NCBI RefSeq assembly: GCF_004345565.1
Contig: NZ_SLWA01000008.1
Span: forward strand, 62,001-126,000
Source: Flavobacterium circumlabens
GTDB lineage: Bacteria; Bacteroidota; Bacteroidia; Flavobacteriales; Flavobacteriaceae
DNA: 64,000 nucleotides
Reading direction: 5' to 3'
A program made the translations under genes and the position numbers. Below the pieces are notes generated by a model. That model was not told the origin of the DNA. It saw only the letters and a list, made by a program, of their open reading frames with translations, and ran no database searches. Position 1 is the stretch's first letter. Every line of letters starts with the position of its first letter. Below, one piece after another: positions 16,157-25,160 of the stretch.

Positions 16157-16926
16157 TATTTTTTTACTTTAAGGGGGCTTTTTAATCCTTTGTATTCGTC
16201 AAGATCTGCTTTTAGTGAACCTACGGCAAGATCTGCTTTTATTCTGACGGGAACTTTGTTGTCGTCGTCTGTTATCCAAAGCGTTACGCTTTCTTTTTCT
16301 TTAAAAACTCTTCCGGTTTGTACCAAGGGTTTAAACATCATGGTAGAAACGGTGCCAAATTTAGTTGTAATATCCTGACGGCCTATATATTTTAACTTAA
16401 ATTTTGTGATTTCATCATCAAAAAACATGTCTATAGTAATCGCTTCGCCCGATTTCAGTTTGTCTATATTGGGATGGTTTCTTAAATAATAAAACGAAGA
16501 AATAATGTCTTGTACCGCATCAGAGGTTACTATTGTTTTTTCTGATTTACGTTTGTAGTCTTTTACTAAAACCCTGTTTTCATTTTGATTAAAAATACCT
16601 TCCTGATTCTTGGTATAACCACCTTCGTCAATTTTTCTGATGTAACGGTAAGGACTTCCGGTTTCTTTGTCAAAATAACTTTCGTATATATCTTCTACTT
16701 TGAAGAAAAACTTTGACATCCCGGTTGTGTAACCTTTACCCACAGCGTGAAAAACTTTCTTATTGTTTATGGTGGCATCTTTTACTTCAAGAGTAGCGTA
16801 ACCGGCGTTTACAATTCCATAGTGAATGCGGAATTTGAAATATTCCCCTACGTCAAATGCATCTTCCTTAAAAGAATCAAAGCTAAGTGTCGTGAGGATT
16901 AATATAGTGAGAATTATTTTTTTCAT
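16156..16926 (-). CDS. DUF3108 domain protein, exported
   Basis: The 256-residue protein has a short signal peptide (KKIILTILILTTLSF) and a DUF3108 domain: GEYFKFRIHYGIVNAGYATLEV near the start, then the RKIDEGGYTKNQ region and a VTLWITDDDNKVPVRI block near residue 215. The family is periplasmic or outer-membrane associated and structurally related to lipoprotein-carrier beta-sheet proteins; the function is unknown. It is the first gene of the DUF3108-TDO-M23 set, with overlapping or close gene borders. Confidence 0.85.
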   Translation of the reverse strand: MKKIILTILILTTLSFDSFKEDAFDVGEYFKFRIHYGIVNAGYATLEVKDATINNKKVFHAVGKGYTTGMSKFFFKVEDIYESYFDKETGSPYRYIRKIDEGGYTKNQEGIFNQNENRVLVKDYKRKSEKTIVTSDAVQDIISSFYYLRNHPNIDKLKSGEAITIDMFFDDEITKFKLKYIGRQDITTKFGTVSTMMFKPLVQTGRVFKEKESVTLWITDDDNKVPVRIKADLAVGSLKADLDEYKGLKSPLKVKK

Positions 16927-16989
16927 AGGACTATTTTGACAGTTATGTTATAAAGATAAAAGCAAATTCTATTCCAAATGTACCAAAAC

Positions 16990-17101
16990 AAAAAAACTCA
17001 GTCAAGTAATGACTGAGTTTTTATGCTATTAACTAACCAAAAAACTATAAATTATGAAATTTATATCAATTCGGAAGGAAACCACCCCTTCCTGATTTGC
17101 G
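16990..17101 (-). ncRNA. Candidate small RNA with its own promoter and terminator
   Basis: Within the 296-nt gap between hppD and the DUF3108 gene, the minus strand has a TATCTTTG box at 17106-17113. About 75 nt after the expected start there is a strong hairpin AAACTCAGTCA / TGACTGAGTTT followed by a T-run (16992-17023). In between lies a second hairpin GGAAGG-loop-CCTTCC near 17073-17093. There is no minus-strand ATG ORF in it, so an RNA of about 110 nt is the simplest reading. The plus strand can encode a 13-residue peptide, but with no promoter or downstream gene to serve. Confidence 0.55.
16992..17023 (-). terminator. Rho-independent terminator of the candidate small RNA
   Basis: Read on the minus strand, an 11-bp GC-containing stem with a short loop (AGTAA on the plus strand) is followed by seven T residues. 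It lies about 200 nt beyond the hppD stop, too far to be its obvious terminator. Confidence 0.8.
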
Positions 17102-17105
17102 AGTG

Positions 17106-17113
17106 CAAAGATA
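17106..17113 (-). promoter_or_regulatory. Candidate -7 box of the small RNA
   Basis: TATCTTTG on the minus strand fits TAnnTTTG; the following GCAC gives a likely start a few bases downstream. The nearest upstream TTTTTG lies 25 nt away, wider than the usual 19. Confidence 0.45.
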
Positions 17114-17222
17114 GATACAAAGTTCAGAAAATAAATAGCAAAAAGTGAGTTTAACATATCATTTGCATTAAAAGCAGTTTTTTACAGAGAATTTTTCTAC
17201 ATAATGTAAAAAAAAGACGTTT

Positions 17223-18380
17223 TTACAATGTTCCTCTCAATTCCTGTTCTCTCTCGATGGACTCAAAAAGTGCTTTAAAGTTACCCGCGCCAAAACCTTT
17301 TGCACCCATTCTTTGAATAATTTCGAAAAATAAGGTTGGTCTGTCCTGAACAGGTTTTGTAAATATTTGTAATAAGTAACCATCCTCATCGGCATCGACC
17401 ATGATGGCTAATTTTTCAATTTCATTTAAATCTTCTTTCATCATTTCCATATGAACGCCTAATCTTTCGGGAATTGCCTGATAGTAAGTATGCGGCGGAG
17501 CAGATAAAAATTCAACACCTCTCGCTTTTAAGTCCGAAACAGTTTTGATTATATCATCAGTAGCAATAGCGATATGCTGAATTCCGGGTCCTCCGTAAAA
17601 ATCCAGGTATTCTTCAATTTGTGATTTTTTCTTTCCTTCTGCCGGTTCGTTGATTGGGAATTTGATTCTTCCGTTTCCGTTTGACATTACTTTACTCATC
17701 AAAGCCGAATATTCTGTATTGATTTGTTTGTCATCAAATGAAAGGAAATTCACAAAGCCCATCACGTCTTCGTAAAATTTTACCCAGATGTTCATTTCGT
17801 TCCAGCCCACGTTTCCTACCATGTGGTCTATATATTTTAATCCTGTTGGTTCCGGATTGTAATCTGATTTCCATTCTTTGTAACCCGGTAAGAAAACACC
17901 GTTGTAATTTTTTCTTTCTACAAAAATATGAACCGTTTCTCCGTAAGTGTAAATTCCGGAACGTACTACTTCTCCAAATTCATCTGATTCTACAGTTGGT
18001 TCCATAAACGAACGAGCACCACGTTTCATAGTTTCTTCGTAAGCACTTCTCGCATCTTCAACCCAAAGAGCTGCCACTTTTACACCGTCCCCATGTTTTT
18101 TAAGATGTTCATGAATTGGTGAATCCTGTGTTAATGGAGTGGTCAAAACAATTCTGATTTTGTCCTGTTTCAGAACATAAGAGGCTTTGTCTTTTACTCC
18201 GGTTTCTAATCCCGCATAGGCTAATGACTGATATCCGAAAGCGGTTTTGTAATAATGTGCAGATTGTTTTGCATTTCCTACGTAGAATTCTACATAATCT
18301 GTTCCTAATAACGGAAGGAAATCCTGTGCTCCTTCAAATATTTTTTCTAATCCGTATTCTACTGATTTTACTTCTTTCAT
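17223..18380 (-). CDS. hppD: 4-Hydroxyphenylpyruvate dioxygenase
   Basis: The 385-residue Fe(II) enzyme converts 4-hydroxyphenylpyruvate to homogentisate in tyrosine breakdown. I take the ATG at 18380 (MKEVKSVEYG) as start; an ATG at 18401 adds seven unlikely residues. Two VOC domains are visible, with the iron ligands in YIDHMVGNV, GIQHIAI and LFFEIIQR, and the C-terminal GAKGFGAGNFKALFE typical of HPPDs. The next step, hmgA, lies 600 nt upstream on the same strand, separated by a broken gene. Homogentisate made here feeds HmgA. Confidence 0.96.
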   Translation of the reverse strand: MKEVKSVEYGLEKIFEGAQDFLPLLGTDYVEFYVGNAKQSAHYYKTAFGYQSLAYAGLETGVKDKASYVLKQDKIRIVLTTPLTQDSPIHEHLKKHGDGVKVAALWVEDARSAYEETMKRGARSFMEPTVESDEFGEVVRSGIYTYGETVHIFVERKNYNGVFLPGYKEWKSDYNPEPTGLKYIDHMVGNVGWNEMNIWVKFYEDVMGFVNFLSFDDKQINTEYSALMSKVMSNGNGRIKFPINEPAEGKKKSQIEEYLDFYGGPGIQHIAIATDDIIKTVSDLKARGVEFLSAPPHTYYQAIPERLGVHMEMMKEDLNEIEKLAIMVDADEDGYLLQIFTKPVQDRPTLFFEIIQRMGAKGFGAGNFKALFESIEREQELRGTL

Positions 18381-18446
18381 AATAATTAGATAATTTGACA
18401 ATGAGAAAATGAGATAATTTTGAAATGTTTTAATTGGATCAATTTT
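18381..18446. repeat. AT-rich repeat of the TTAGATAATT/GAAAATG type (copy 1)
   Basis: Short runs related to ATTAGATAATT...GAGAAAATGAGATAATT occur here and again at 18811-18850, 18930-18985 and 20155-20235, in both orientations. They flank hppD, the broken gene and hmgA. No coding function is seen. Confidence 0.5.
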
Positions 18447-18809
18447 CTAATTCCTCATCTTAGATGTTGATATTATTTTATTTAAAATTTTTAAAATTTC
18501 TGATAATTCATATAATAAATCTTTGCAATCCGGATAGCTTTTATGAGCGTCGCAGAGAAACAACCAATATTCTGTTTCGTCTGCTTCTTTAATTGCAATT
18601 TTTAATTTATGAATAAAATCTGCTTTACTTTCTGCGTTTTGGGATTCTTTTGAATTTGCTCCAATTGATGTTCCACTTTTTAATAATTGATTGGCAATTA
18701 CAAACTTTTTTTGTTCTTATAGATCGCTTTTGTAGTCAATGATATTTAATGCAAAATTGAAAGTTTTTATTAAAAGAGCGTTGTCTTTGTATTGTTCGTT
18801 GAAAGTCAT
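18447..18809 (-). pseudogene. Four-helix-bundle (23S rRNA intervening-sequence type) protein gene broken by one stop
   Basis: From an ATG at 18809 the frame reads about 120 codons to a TAG at 18447, with a single in-frame TAA at 18717-18719 (codon 31). Before it the product reads FNEQYKDNALLIKTFNFAL and after it KKFVIANQLLKSGTSIGAN, then QNAESKADFIHKLKIAIKEADETEYW (split at 60-85). This is the S23/TIGR02436 family pattern across the whole length. There is no frameshift and no other damage, so the lesion is recent or is a sequencing error. It lies between hppD and hmgA. These proteins often occur as solitary inserted genes; their role is unclear. Confidence 0.85.
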
Positions 18810-18810
18810 G

Positions 18811-18985
18811 TTTTAATTAGATAATTAGAAAATGCGTTAATGAGATAATCTTTTATACTTGTCAAAGATAATATTTTGTAGTCCAAGGACTACTTTTTAA
18901 TCTCGTTAGAAATTGTCTGATTATCGATTGCCACATTTTCTAATTGATAAATTATCTAATTATCAAATTGGCACATTGACTAATT
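18811..18985. repeat. AT-rich repeat of the TTAGATAATT type (copies 2 and 3, inverted)
   Basis: TTAGATAATTAGAAAATGCG at 18817-18836 and the inverse TTTTCTAATTGATAAATTATCTAATTATC at 18938-18966 (two pieces) form a large imperfect palindrome upstream of the broken gene, with 18 of about 20 positions pairing. It covers the space between the pseudogene start and the hmgA stop. Confidence 0.55.
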
Positions 18986-18987
18986 CT

Positions 18988-20145
18988 TTACTCCGTCCAG
19001 GATTTATAATACTGTCCATCATCAAGACCCATTGCTTCTTCCGTCACCATAAGTGGACGGAAAGTATCTACCATAACGGCTAATTCGTGAGTTTCTTTAT
19101 GACCAATACTACGTTCCATTGCGCCGGGTGCCGGACCATGCGGAATTCCTTTGGGATGTAAAGTGATATGTCCCTGCTCTATATTGTTACGGCTCATAAA
19201 ATCACCATCAACATAATACAGTACTTCGTCCGAATCAATATTGCTGTGGTTATAAGGTGCCGGAATTGCTTTTGGGTGATAATCGTAAAGTCGTGGGCAG
19301 AAAGAACAAACAACAAAAGTTGCCGTTTCAAAAGTTTGGTGTACCGGTGGTGGTTGGTGTACGCGTCCGGTTATAGGTTCGAAATTATGAATCGAGAATC
19401 CGTATGGAAAATTATAGCCGTCCCAGCCAACAACATCAAAAGGGTGTGTGGCGTAAACGACTTCGTGAATCATTCCTTCTTTTTTGATTTTAATTAAAAA
19501 ATCACCTTTTTCGTCGTGCGTTTCCAATTCGCCCGGCAGAATAAAATCGCGCTCACAAAAAGGAGAATGTTCTAAATGCTGACCGGATTCGTTCTTGTAA
19601 CGTTTCGGAGTATAAAAAGGAGAATAAGATTCGACGTAAAAGAGTCTGTTGTCTTCTGTTTCAAATTCGATTTGGTAGATAATTCCTCTTGGAATAATCA
19701 GGTAATCACCATATTCAAAAGGAATATTACCCAGCATGGTACGTAATTTTCCTTTCCCTTTATGGATAAAAAGCATTTCGTCGGCATCGGCATTTTTATA
19801 GAAATAATTTCGAAGGGATTCCTTAGGTGCTGCCAAACCAATAATACAGTCTTTGTTGACCATCATTGCTTTACGGCTGTCTAAAAAATCATTCTCCGGT
19901 TTTAGTTCAAAACCTTTAAATAATAATGATTTTATGTTTTTTCCGATTGCAATTTTAGGCTCAACCGAATAGGAGTTTATAATTTCCTTAACTTGTGTAG
20001 GTCTGTGAACATGATAGGACAATGACGAATGTCCGTGAAAACCTTCGGTTCCAAATAATTGTTCGTAGTAAAAACCTCCGTTTGGTTTCTCGAACTGGGT
20101 GTGTCTTTTTTGAGGAAAATCTCCAAGTTTATGATATAATGGCAT
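18988..20145 (-). CDS. hmgA: Homogentisate 1,2-dioxygenase
   Basis: The 385-residue cupin-fold Fe(II) enzyme opens the homogentisate ring to maleylacetoacetate, the step after HppD. It begins MPLYHKLGDFPQKRHTQF, has the DEMLFIHKGKG cupin strand near 150, the EVLYYVDGDF strand near 310 and the metal region HPKGIPHGPAPG near 335-346. It is shorter than the fungal and animal enzymes (about 440) but typical for Bacteroidota. It shares a strand with hppD and is probably in the same regulon. Fumarylacetoacetase is not in the window. Confidence 0.94.
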   Translation of the reverse strand: MPLYHKLGDFPQKRHTQFEKPNGGFYYEQLFGTEGFHGHSSLSYHVHRPTQVKEIINSYSVEPKIAIGKNIKSLLFKGFELKPENDFLDSRKAMMVNKDCIIGLAAPKESLRNYFYKNADADEMLFIHKGKGKLRTMLGNIPFEYGDYLIIPRGIIYQIEFETEDNRLFYVESYSPFYTPKRYKNESGQHLEHSPFCERDFILPGELETHDEKGDFLIKIKKEGMIHEVVYATHPFDVVGWDGYNFPYGFSIHNFEPITGRVHQPPPVHQTFETATFVVCSFCPRLYDYHPKAIPAPYNHSNIDSDEVLYYVDGDFMSRNNIEQGHITLHPKGIPHGPAPGAMERSIGHKETHELAVMVDTFRPLMVTEEAMGLDDGQYYKSWTE

Positions 20146-20154
20146 GGCTTTTCA

Positions 20155-20235
20155 ATTAGATAATTTATAAATTAGATAATTAGAAAATGTGAATTGTGAA
20201 CAGATAATTAGCTCATTTTCTAAGTTGGCTAATTA
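20155..20235. repeat. AT-rich repeat of the TTAGATAATT type (copy 4)
   Basis: Just upstream of hmgA, AATTAGATAATTTATAAATTAGATAATTAGAAAATG (two pieces) contains two direct copies of the TTAGATAATT unit, followed by an inverse piece GCTCATTTTCTAAGTTGGCTAATTATTC. The rest of the gap up to 20356 shows nothing recognisable. Confidence 0.5.
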
Positions 20236-20356
20236 TTCAATTCGATAGCATTACTCCGGGTTTCTCTTAATGAGAAATTGAAGATACTCCAATAAACCTG
20301 TCCATTTTGTTTTCATTATAACAAATGTCGTAATTTTTATTGATTTAAATTACAAA

Positions 20357-22645
20357 TTAAAATAAAAATCCGATACTAAACCAGGTAAAACTTTTTGACA
20401 TTTCCGGAGACCAGGAATGTTTAACTTCAATTGGTCCAATAATCGTTTCCAGTCCGTAACCTACGGCATATCCCGAATATTTAGGCATTGAGATCCAGTC
20501 TACTGTGGTGAAAATATCATCACCAAGGTTGGCATAATTGGCAGATATATTGACGTGATTTTTTTTGAAGATCTCGTAATCCAGTGTAATGTCTGATTTA
20601 ATATAGCTGTTTCCTGCAATACTTAAAAAGTCGTATCCGTAAAAATAATTGAAATTGTTTATTTTGCTGTAACCATATCCTCCGAGTATGAAATTAAAAA
20701 ACGGAACACTGTCGCTTCCTATATTAAATCCTGCATCGGCTCCGATTTTGAATGTTGCTTTTCTGAAAAGTTTGCCCGCAAATGCAATTTCCGCCTTTGC
20801 AATTGAGAAAGGCTTAAATTGTTTGGTGTAATCCGATGAAGCTAAATAAGTTTGTAAACCGGATGAAAAATACAATCCCGAACGGGGAAAACTTTTGCTG
20901 TCAAAGGAATCATATTTTAAATAACCAAAAACGCTGAAATAACTGCTTCTTTCAATAATGTTCTCCGTGTCGGAAAGTGTTGGCGAATCTATTTTTAAGT
21001 ACTTGTATTCAAGCCCGCCACCCATAAGAAATTTTTGCACAAATATGGTCTGGAAATAGGCCTGATTGGTTAAATCTAAAAAATCAACATTAATGAGATT
21101 TACATTTTCAGTGTCGAAATTACTGATGTTGGTCGTAACATTTCTGTTAAACTTACTTAATTTTGACTGAAACCCGAAGCTGATGTTAAAACCATTTTCG
21201 ACATAATAGTTTAAATCGTATCTGAAATTATCCCCTAAAATAATGTCAAGTGAGGTTATGTCATTTTTTAAGAATGTTTTTTTATGGGTAAGGTTTAATA
21301 AAATTCCGCTTTTGTAAAGACCGTCGTAATGCAATCCAAGTTTTAAAAAAGTCTGTGTCGGATTTTCCTGCAATACAAGGTCTAAATTATCCTGATTGCC
21401 ATCAGGCTGCAGGCAATAGGATATAGTACTAAAGTTTTGTGTAGCATTCAGATTATTTATTCCGGTTCTCAGATCCTCATATGTTATAGTGCTTCCGGGT
21501 TTAAAACGAAGTTTACCACGAATATATTCTCTGGTATAATTATCTAACGGATCACTGTTTATTTTTTTAATCTCAATGGTATCCGTACTTATCTTTAGTT
21601 TTGGTTTTTTATAAAAATGCTCTTCATCTGTCAATGATTTAATTTTCTCATAGACGGCAAAAGCGGCTTCTTCACCTTTTCGGATTATTTCTTCCCCTTT
21701 ATCAAATGAAATTACCCCGTAATCCCGAATGTCGGGTTTTATATAAACATCGGTATCTTTTACCTTGCTTTTCATCTTATCAATCGACTGCAGATTGGTA
21801 ATCTGTACCAGTATTCGGGTAGCATTTTTAAGACCTTTTCGATTTAATAAATCATCCTGTACATCGACACCAATTATGATGTCTGCACCCAGATTTCGAA
21901 CCTCTTTTATCGGATAATTGTTCACAACCCCGCCATCAACCAGTAATTTCCCATCAATTTCTACGGGAGTAAACAACGATGGAAAAGCAGCACTTGCCAT
22001 CATGGCCTGAACGAGATTGCCTTTGTTAAGCAAAACTTCTTCTCCTGTTTCTATATTGGTTCCAATACACAAAAACGGAGTTGGTAGTTTATTGAAATCA
22101 CGAACATGACGTACGTTTCGGGTCAGACTGCTCAATAAATTGTAGTTGTACATTCCTTTTGAAAGTGCTTCCGGAATGCCAATTCTGAAATTGCTGAAAG
22201 GCAAAACGATAGCATATAACTCATCATTTCTTTTGCCATAAAAGTTTTTCGAGGAACGCGGAATGTAATCGTTTATTAATTCGTCGAAATTGGTTTTCTT
22301 GAAAATAGAATCAATTTGGGAAGCATTGTAACCGGAAGCATAAAGTCCGCCAATAACAGATCCCATGCTGGTTCCGCCGATGTAATCTATTTTTATCCCG
22401 GCTTCTTCCAATACCTTTAAAACTCCAATATGAGCAAATCCTTTAGCGCCTCCGCCACTTAAAACCAAACCAATTTTGGGTCTTTTAATACTGTCTTGTT
22501 TTTTGTCTTGTGAAAAGGAATGTAGCGAAAACAGCATAACCAATAGTAAAACAGCTGTGTTTACACCCCGGGAGGAAATAGAAAAATTGGAGAGAAAAAA
22601 ATCTTTTAATCGTATGTTTGGAAAGGACAGCTGGATAAGGCTCAT
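20357..22645 (-). CDS. Patatin-like phospholipase with POTRA and outer-membrane barrel
   Basis: The 762-residue protein has a signal peptide near residues 30-46 (VLLLVMLFSLHSFSQ), so the true start may be downstream of the ATG at 22645. The patatin domain follows: GLVLSGGGAKGFAHIGVL (oxyanion loop), GTSMG (nucleophile Ser) and DGGVVNNYP (catalytic Asp). A POTRA-like stretch around 350-420 leads into a 16-strand type barrel of the BamA/TpsB class ending in phenylalanine. The layout resembles type Vd (PlpD-like) proteins and is widespread in Bacteroidota. The expected activity is lipase/phospholipase A at or beyond the outer membrane. Confidence 0.92.
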   Translation of the reverse strand: MSLIQLSFPNIRLKDFFLSNFSISSRGVNTAVLLLVMLFSLHSFSQDKKQDSIKRPKIGLVLSGGGAKGFAHIGVLKVLEEAGIKIDYIGGTSMGSVIGGLYASGYNASQIDSIFKKTNFDELINDYIPRSSKNFYGKRNDELYAIVLPFSNFRIGIPEALSKGMYNYNLLSSLTRNVRHVRDFNKLPTPFLCIGTNIETGEEVLLNKGNLVQAMMASAAFPSLFTPVEIDGKLLVDGGVVNNYPIKEVRNLGADIIIGVDVQDDLLNRKGLKNATRILVQITNLQSIDKMKSKVKDTDVYIKPDIRDYGVISFDKGEEIIRKGEEAAFAVYEKIKSLTDEEHFYKKPKLKISTDTIEIKKINSDPLDNYTREYIRGKLRFKPGSTITYEDLRTGINNLNATQNFSTISYCLQPDGNQDNLDLVLQENPTQTFLKLGLHYDGLYKSGILLNLTHKKTFLKNDITSLDIILGDNFRYDLNYYVENGFNISFGFQSKLSKFNRNVTTNISNFDTENVNLINVDFLDLTNQAYFQTIFVQKFLMGGGLEYKYLKIDSPTLSDTENIIERSSYFSVFGYLKYDSFDSKSFPRSGLYFSSGLQTYLASSDYTKQFKPFSIAKAEIAFAGKLFRKATFKIGADAGFNIGSDSVPFFNFILGGYGYSKINNFNYFYGYDFLSIAGNSYIKSDITLDYEIFKKNHVNISANYANLGDDIFTTVDWISMPKYSGYAVGYGLETIIGPIEVKHSWSPEMSKSFTWFSIGFLF

Positions 22646-22719
22646 AGAATTAGCTGGTTTGTTCTGTAAAAGTCGGAAATATTATTGAACTTTACAGGTC
22701 AATTTTGTTTTTAATAACA

Positions 22720-23220
22720 TTATTTCTTCGTTAATATCAGATTTTGTTTTTTGTCAAATTTCCAGATATCGGTATGCCATTTTGCACCACCTCTACAACT
22801 GGATTGAAATGTTTTTCTTTTTTTATTTATTTGTACATCACAAAATTCATCACATTCCGGATTATAGTTTAAAGGCATTTTTAATTTTTTGAATTGTTGA
22901 TTTGCAGGGTTGTAGATAAATATTTGATATATGGTGTAAACGCCCATTCCGTCATCTGTTCTGTATACTGCAAAATCTTTATAACCATCAAAATTGTAAT
23001 CTTCTGTTACAAAATGCATCTCTTTATCGGTAATGGATGTTTCGATATAATCAATATTTTGTGTTTTAGTATTTTTAGAATTGGTGATTTCTAATTTTTC
23101 AAAATTATTGACAACTTTAATTTTTATTTGTGTTTGGTCTTTCTGATGAAATTCAATATTCTTCTGACAATAACAATGGCAGGAAAAGAATATCATGAGG
23201 CTTAAAAAGAATATTTTCAT
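22720..23220 (-). CDS. Exported protein resembling the XAC2610 group
   Basis: I take the ATG at 23220 as start: it gives a clean signal peptide MKIFFLSLMIFFSCHCYC, and a longer frame would overlap uvrC. The 166-residue protein carries DYNFDGYKDFAVYRTDDG, an FG-GAP-like calcium loop found in XAC2610-related proteins, then YQIFIYNPANQQF and a cysteine-containing ECDEFCDV. There is no known activity. It follows uvrC by 4 nt, so the two are co-transcribed, which looks accidental in function. Confidence 0.7.
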   Translation of the reverse strand: MKIFFLSLMIFFSCHCYCQKNIEFHQKDQTQIKIKVVNNFEKLEITNSKNTKTQNIDYIETSITDKEMHFVTEDYNFDGYKDFAVYRTDDGMGVYTIYQIFIYNPANQQFKKLKMPLNYNPECDEFCDVQINKKRKTFQSSCRGGAKWHTDIWKFDKKQNLILTKK

Positions 23221-23224
23221 CTGA

Positions 23225-25024
23225 TTAGGATTGATTGTTACTGTAAAAGGAAACAATTTTTTTTGCTTTGGACGGACCTACTACATCCGATATTTCTTTT
23301 TCCGAGGCTAATTTTAATCTTTTAACACTTTTGAAATGCTGGATTAAGGTCAGCATCGTTTTTTCACCAATTCCGGGAATGCTTTCCACAGAAGAATTGA
23401 GTGCTGCCTTGCTGCGTTTGTCGCGATGAAAAGTAATTCCAAATCGATGCGCTTCATTTCGTAATTGCTGGATTACTTTTAGTGTCTCCGATTTTTTATC
23501 GAGGTATAACGGAATCGAATCTCCGGGATAAAATAACTCTTCAAGGCGTTTTGCAATTCCGATGATGGCAATTTTGCCGCGCAGTCCCAATTCATCTATA
23601 CTTTTTAAAGCGGCAGATAATTGTCCTTTACCACCGTCAATAATAATAAGCTGTGGCAAAGGTTCTTTTTCGTCTAATAACCGTTTGTAACGACGATAAA
23701 CGATTTCGGTCATCGAAGCAAAATCATCAGGGCCTTCCACCGTTTTTACATTAAAATGGCGGTAATCTTTTTTACTGGCTTTTCCGTCTTTAAAAACAAC
23801 ACAGGCCGCAACAGGATTTGTACCCTGAATGTTCGAGTTGTCAAAACATTCTATATGACGCGGTTCTACCGGCAATCGCAAATCTTTCTGCATCTGTGCC
23901 ATAATACGATTGGTATGGCGATCGGGATCTACAATCTGCAATTGTTTGAGTTGTTCTATGCGGTAAAATTTTGCGTTTCGAATCGATAAGTCCAGAATCT
24001 GTTTTTTGTCTCCAAGCTGTGGTACCGTTGTTTTGATATTTTCTCCCAAATCAATTTCAAACGGAACAATAATTTCTTTTGACAATAAATGAAAACGTTC
24101 CCGAAGTTCTATTATCGCAAGTTCGAGTAATTCCTCGTCGCTTTCGTCCAGTTTTTTCTTTATTTCTAAAGTATGCGAACGAATAATCGATCCGTGAGAA
24201 ATCTGTAGAAAGTTGACATAGGCAGCGCTTTCGTCGGATACAATCGAAAAGACATCAATATTGGTGATTTTCGGATTTACAATAGTGGATCTCGACTGGT
24301 AATTTTCCAGAACTTCTATCTTTTCTTTTATTTTCTGGGCTTCTTCAAAATGCAAATCCTGAGCATATTTTGTCATTAACCGCTTGAAATCTTTCATGCT
24401 TTCCTTGAAATTTCCTTTCAGGATTTCACGGATCGCATCCACTTGTTTCTGATAGTCTTCCAGGGATTCCAGACCTTCGCACGGACCTTTGCAATTGCCA
24501 ATATGATATTCGAGGCAAACTTTAAATTTTCCTGAATTGATATTGGGCTGGTTTAAGTCGTAGTTGCAGGTACGGAGCGGATACAATTCTTTGATTAAAT
24601 CCAGAATCGTATGCACGGTTTTAAAACTCGTATAAGGGCCGAAATATTCAGAGCCGTCTTTGACCATTCTTCGCGTCGAAAATATTCTTGAAAAAGGCTC
24701 TCTTTTAATACAGATCCAGGGATAACTTTTGTCGTCACGCAATAAAACGTTGTAGCGGGGCTGCAAAGTTTTGATTAGGTTGTTTTCCAGCAAAAGTGCA
24801 TCGGTTTCAGTAGGAACTACAATATGTTTTATGGTTACGATTTTCCTGACCAGAACATTTGTTTTTCTCGTATCGTGAATTTTATTGAAGTAGGAAGAGA
24901 CTCTTTTTTTTAAATTTTTTGCTTTTCCGACATACAATATTTTATCGTCTTTGTCATAATATTGATACACACCGGGATTGTCCGGTAAGGTTTGAATTTG
25001 GAGTTCTAAAGACGGTTTTGACAT
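23225..25024 (-). CDS. uvrC: Excinuclease ABC subunit C
   Basis: UvrC makes both cuts in nucleotide excision repair after UvrA/UvrB find damage. From the ATG at 25024 the protein has 599 residues: a GIY-YIG domain (PGVYQYYDKDDKILYVGKAK), the cysteine cluster CLEYHIGNCKGPC near 160-172, a UVR motif around 200-235, the RNase H-like endonuclease starting HIECFDNSNIQG and a C-terminal helix-hairpin-helix SIPGIGEKTMLTLIQHF. An ATG at 25063 would add 13 unlikely residues. The small exported gene follows directly. Confidence 0.97.
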   Translation of the reverse strand: MSKPSLELQIQTLPDNPGVYQYYDKDDKILYVGKAKNLKKRVSSYFNKIHDTRKTNVLVRKIVTIKHIVVPTETDALLLENNLIKTLQPRYNVLLRDDKSYPWICIKREPFSRIFSTRRMVKDGSEYFGPYTSFKTVHTILDLIKELYPLRTCNYDLNQPNINSGKFKVCLEYHIGNCKGPCEGLESLEDYQKQVDAIREILKGNFKESMKDFKRLMTKYAQDLHFEEAQKIKEKIEVLENYQSRSTIVNPKITNIDVFSIVSDESAAYVNFLQISHGSIIRSHTLEIKKKLDESDEELLELAIIELRERFHLLSKEIIVPFEIDLGENIKTTVPQLGDKKQILDLSIRNAKFYRIEQLKQLQIVDPDRHTNRIMAQMQKDLRLPVEPRHIECFDNSNIQGTNPVAACVVFKDGKASKKDYRHFNVKTVEGPDDFASMTEIVYRRYKRLLDEKEPLPQLIIIDGGKGQLSAALKSIDELGLRGKIAIIGIAKRLEELFYPGDSIPLYLDKKSETLKVIQQLRNEAHRFGITFHRDKRSKAALNSSVESIPGIGEKTMLTLIQHFKSVKRLKLASEKEISDVVGPSKAKKIVSFYSNNQS

Positions 25025-25160
25025 TCTGTTTTGTTTCTGAAGAGACTGAAAAAGCTTTTTCAAAAACGATTCTGATTTTGATAATAAGCTTAACAGTGAT
25101 TTAGTTTCAAATTTACGAAATCAAAAGAATAATTTCTATATTTAGATTTTATAATTCTAT

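Noticed and set aside
17054..17095. A 13-codon plus-strand leader peptide in the hppD-DUF3108 gap
   Set aside because: Nothing on the plus strand follows it to be controlled, and its sequence is explained by the minus-strand hairpin.
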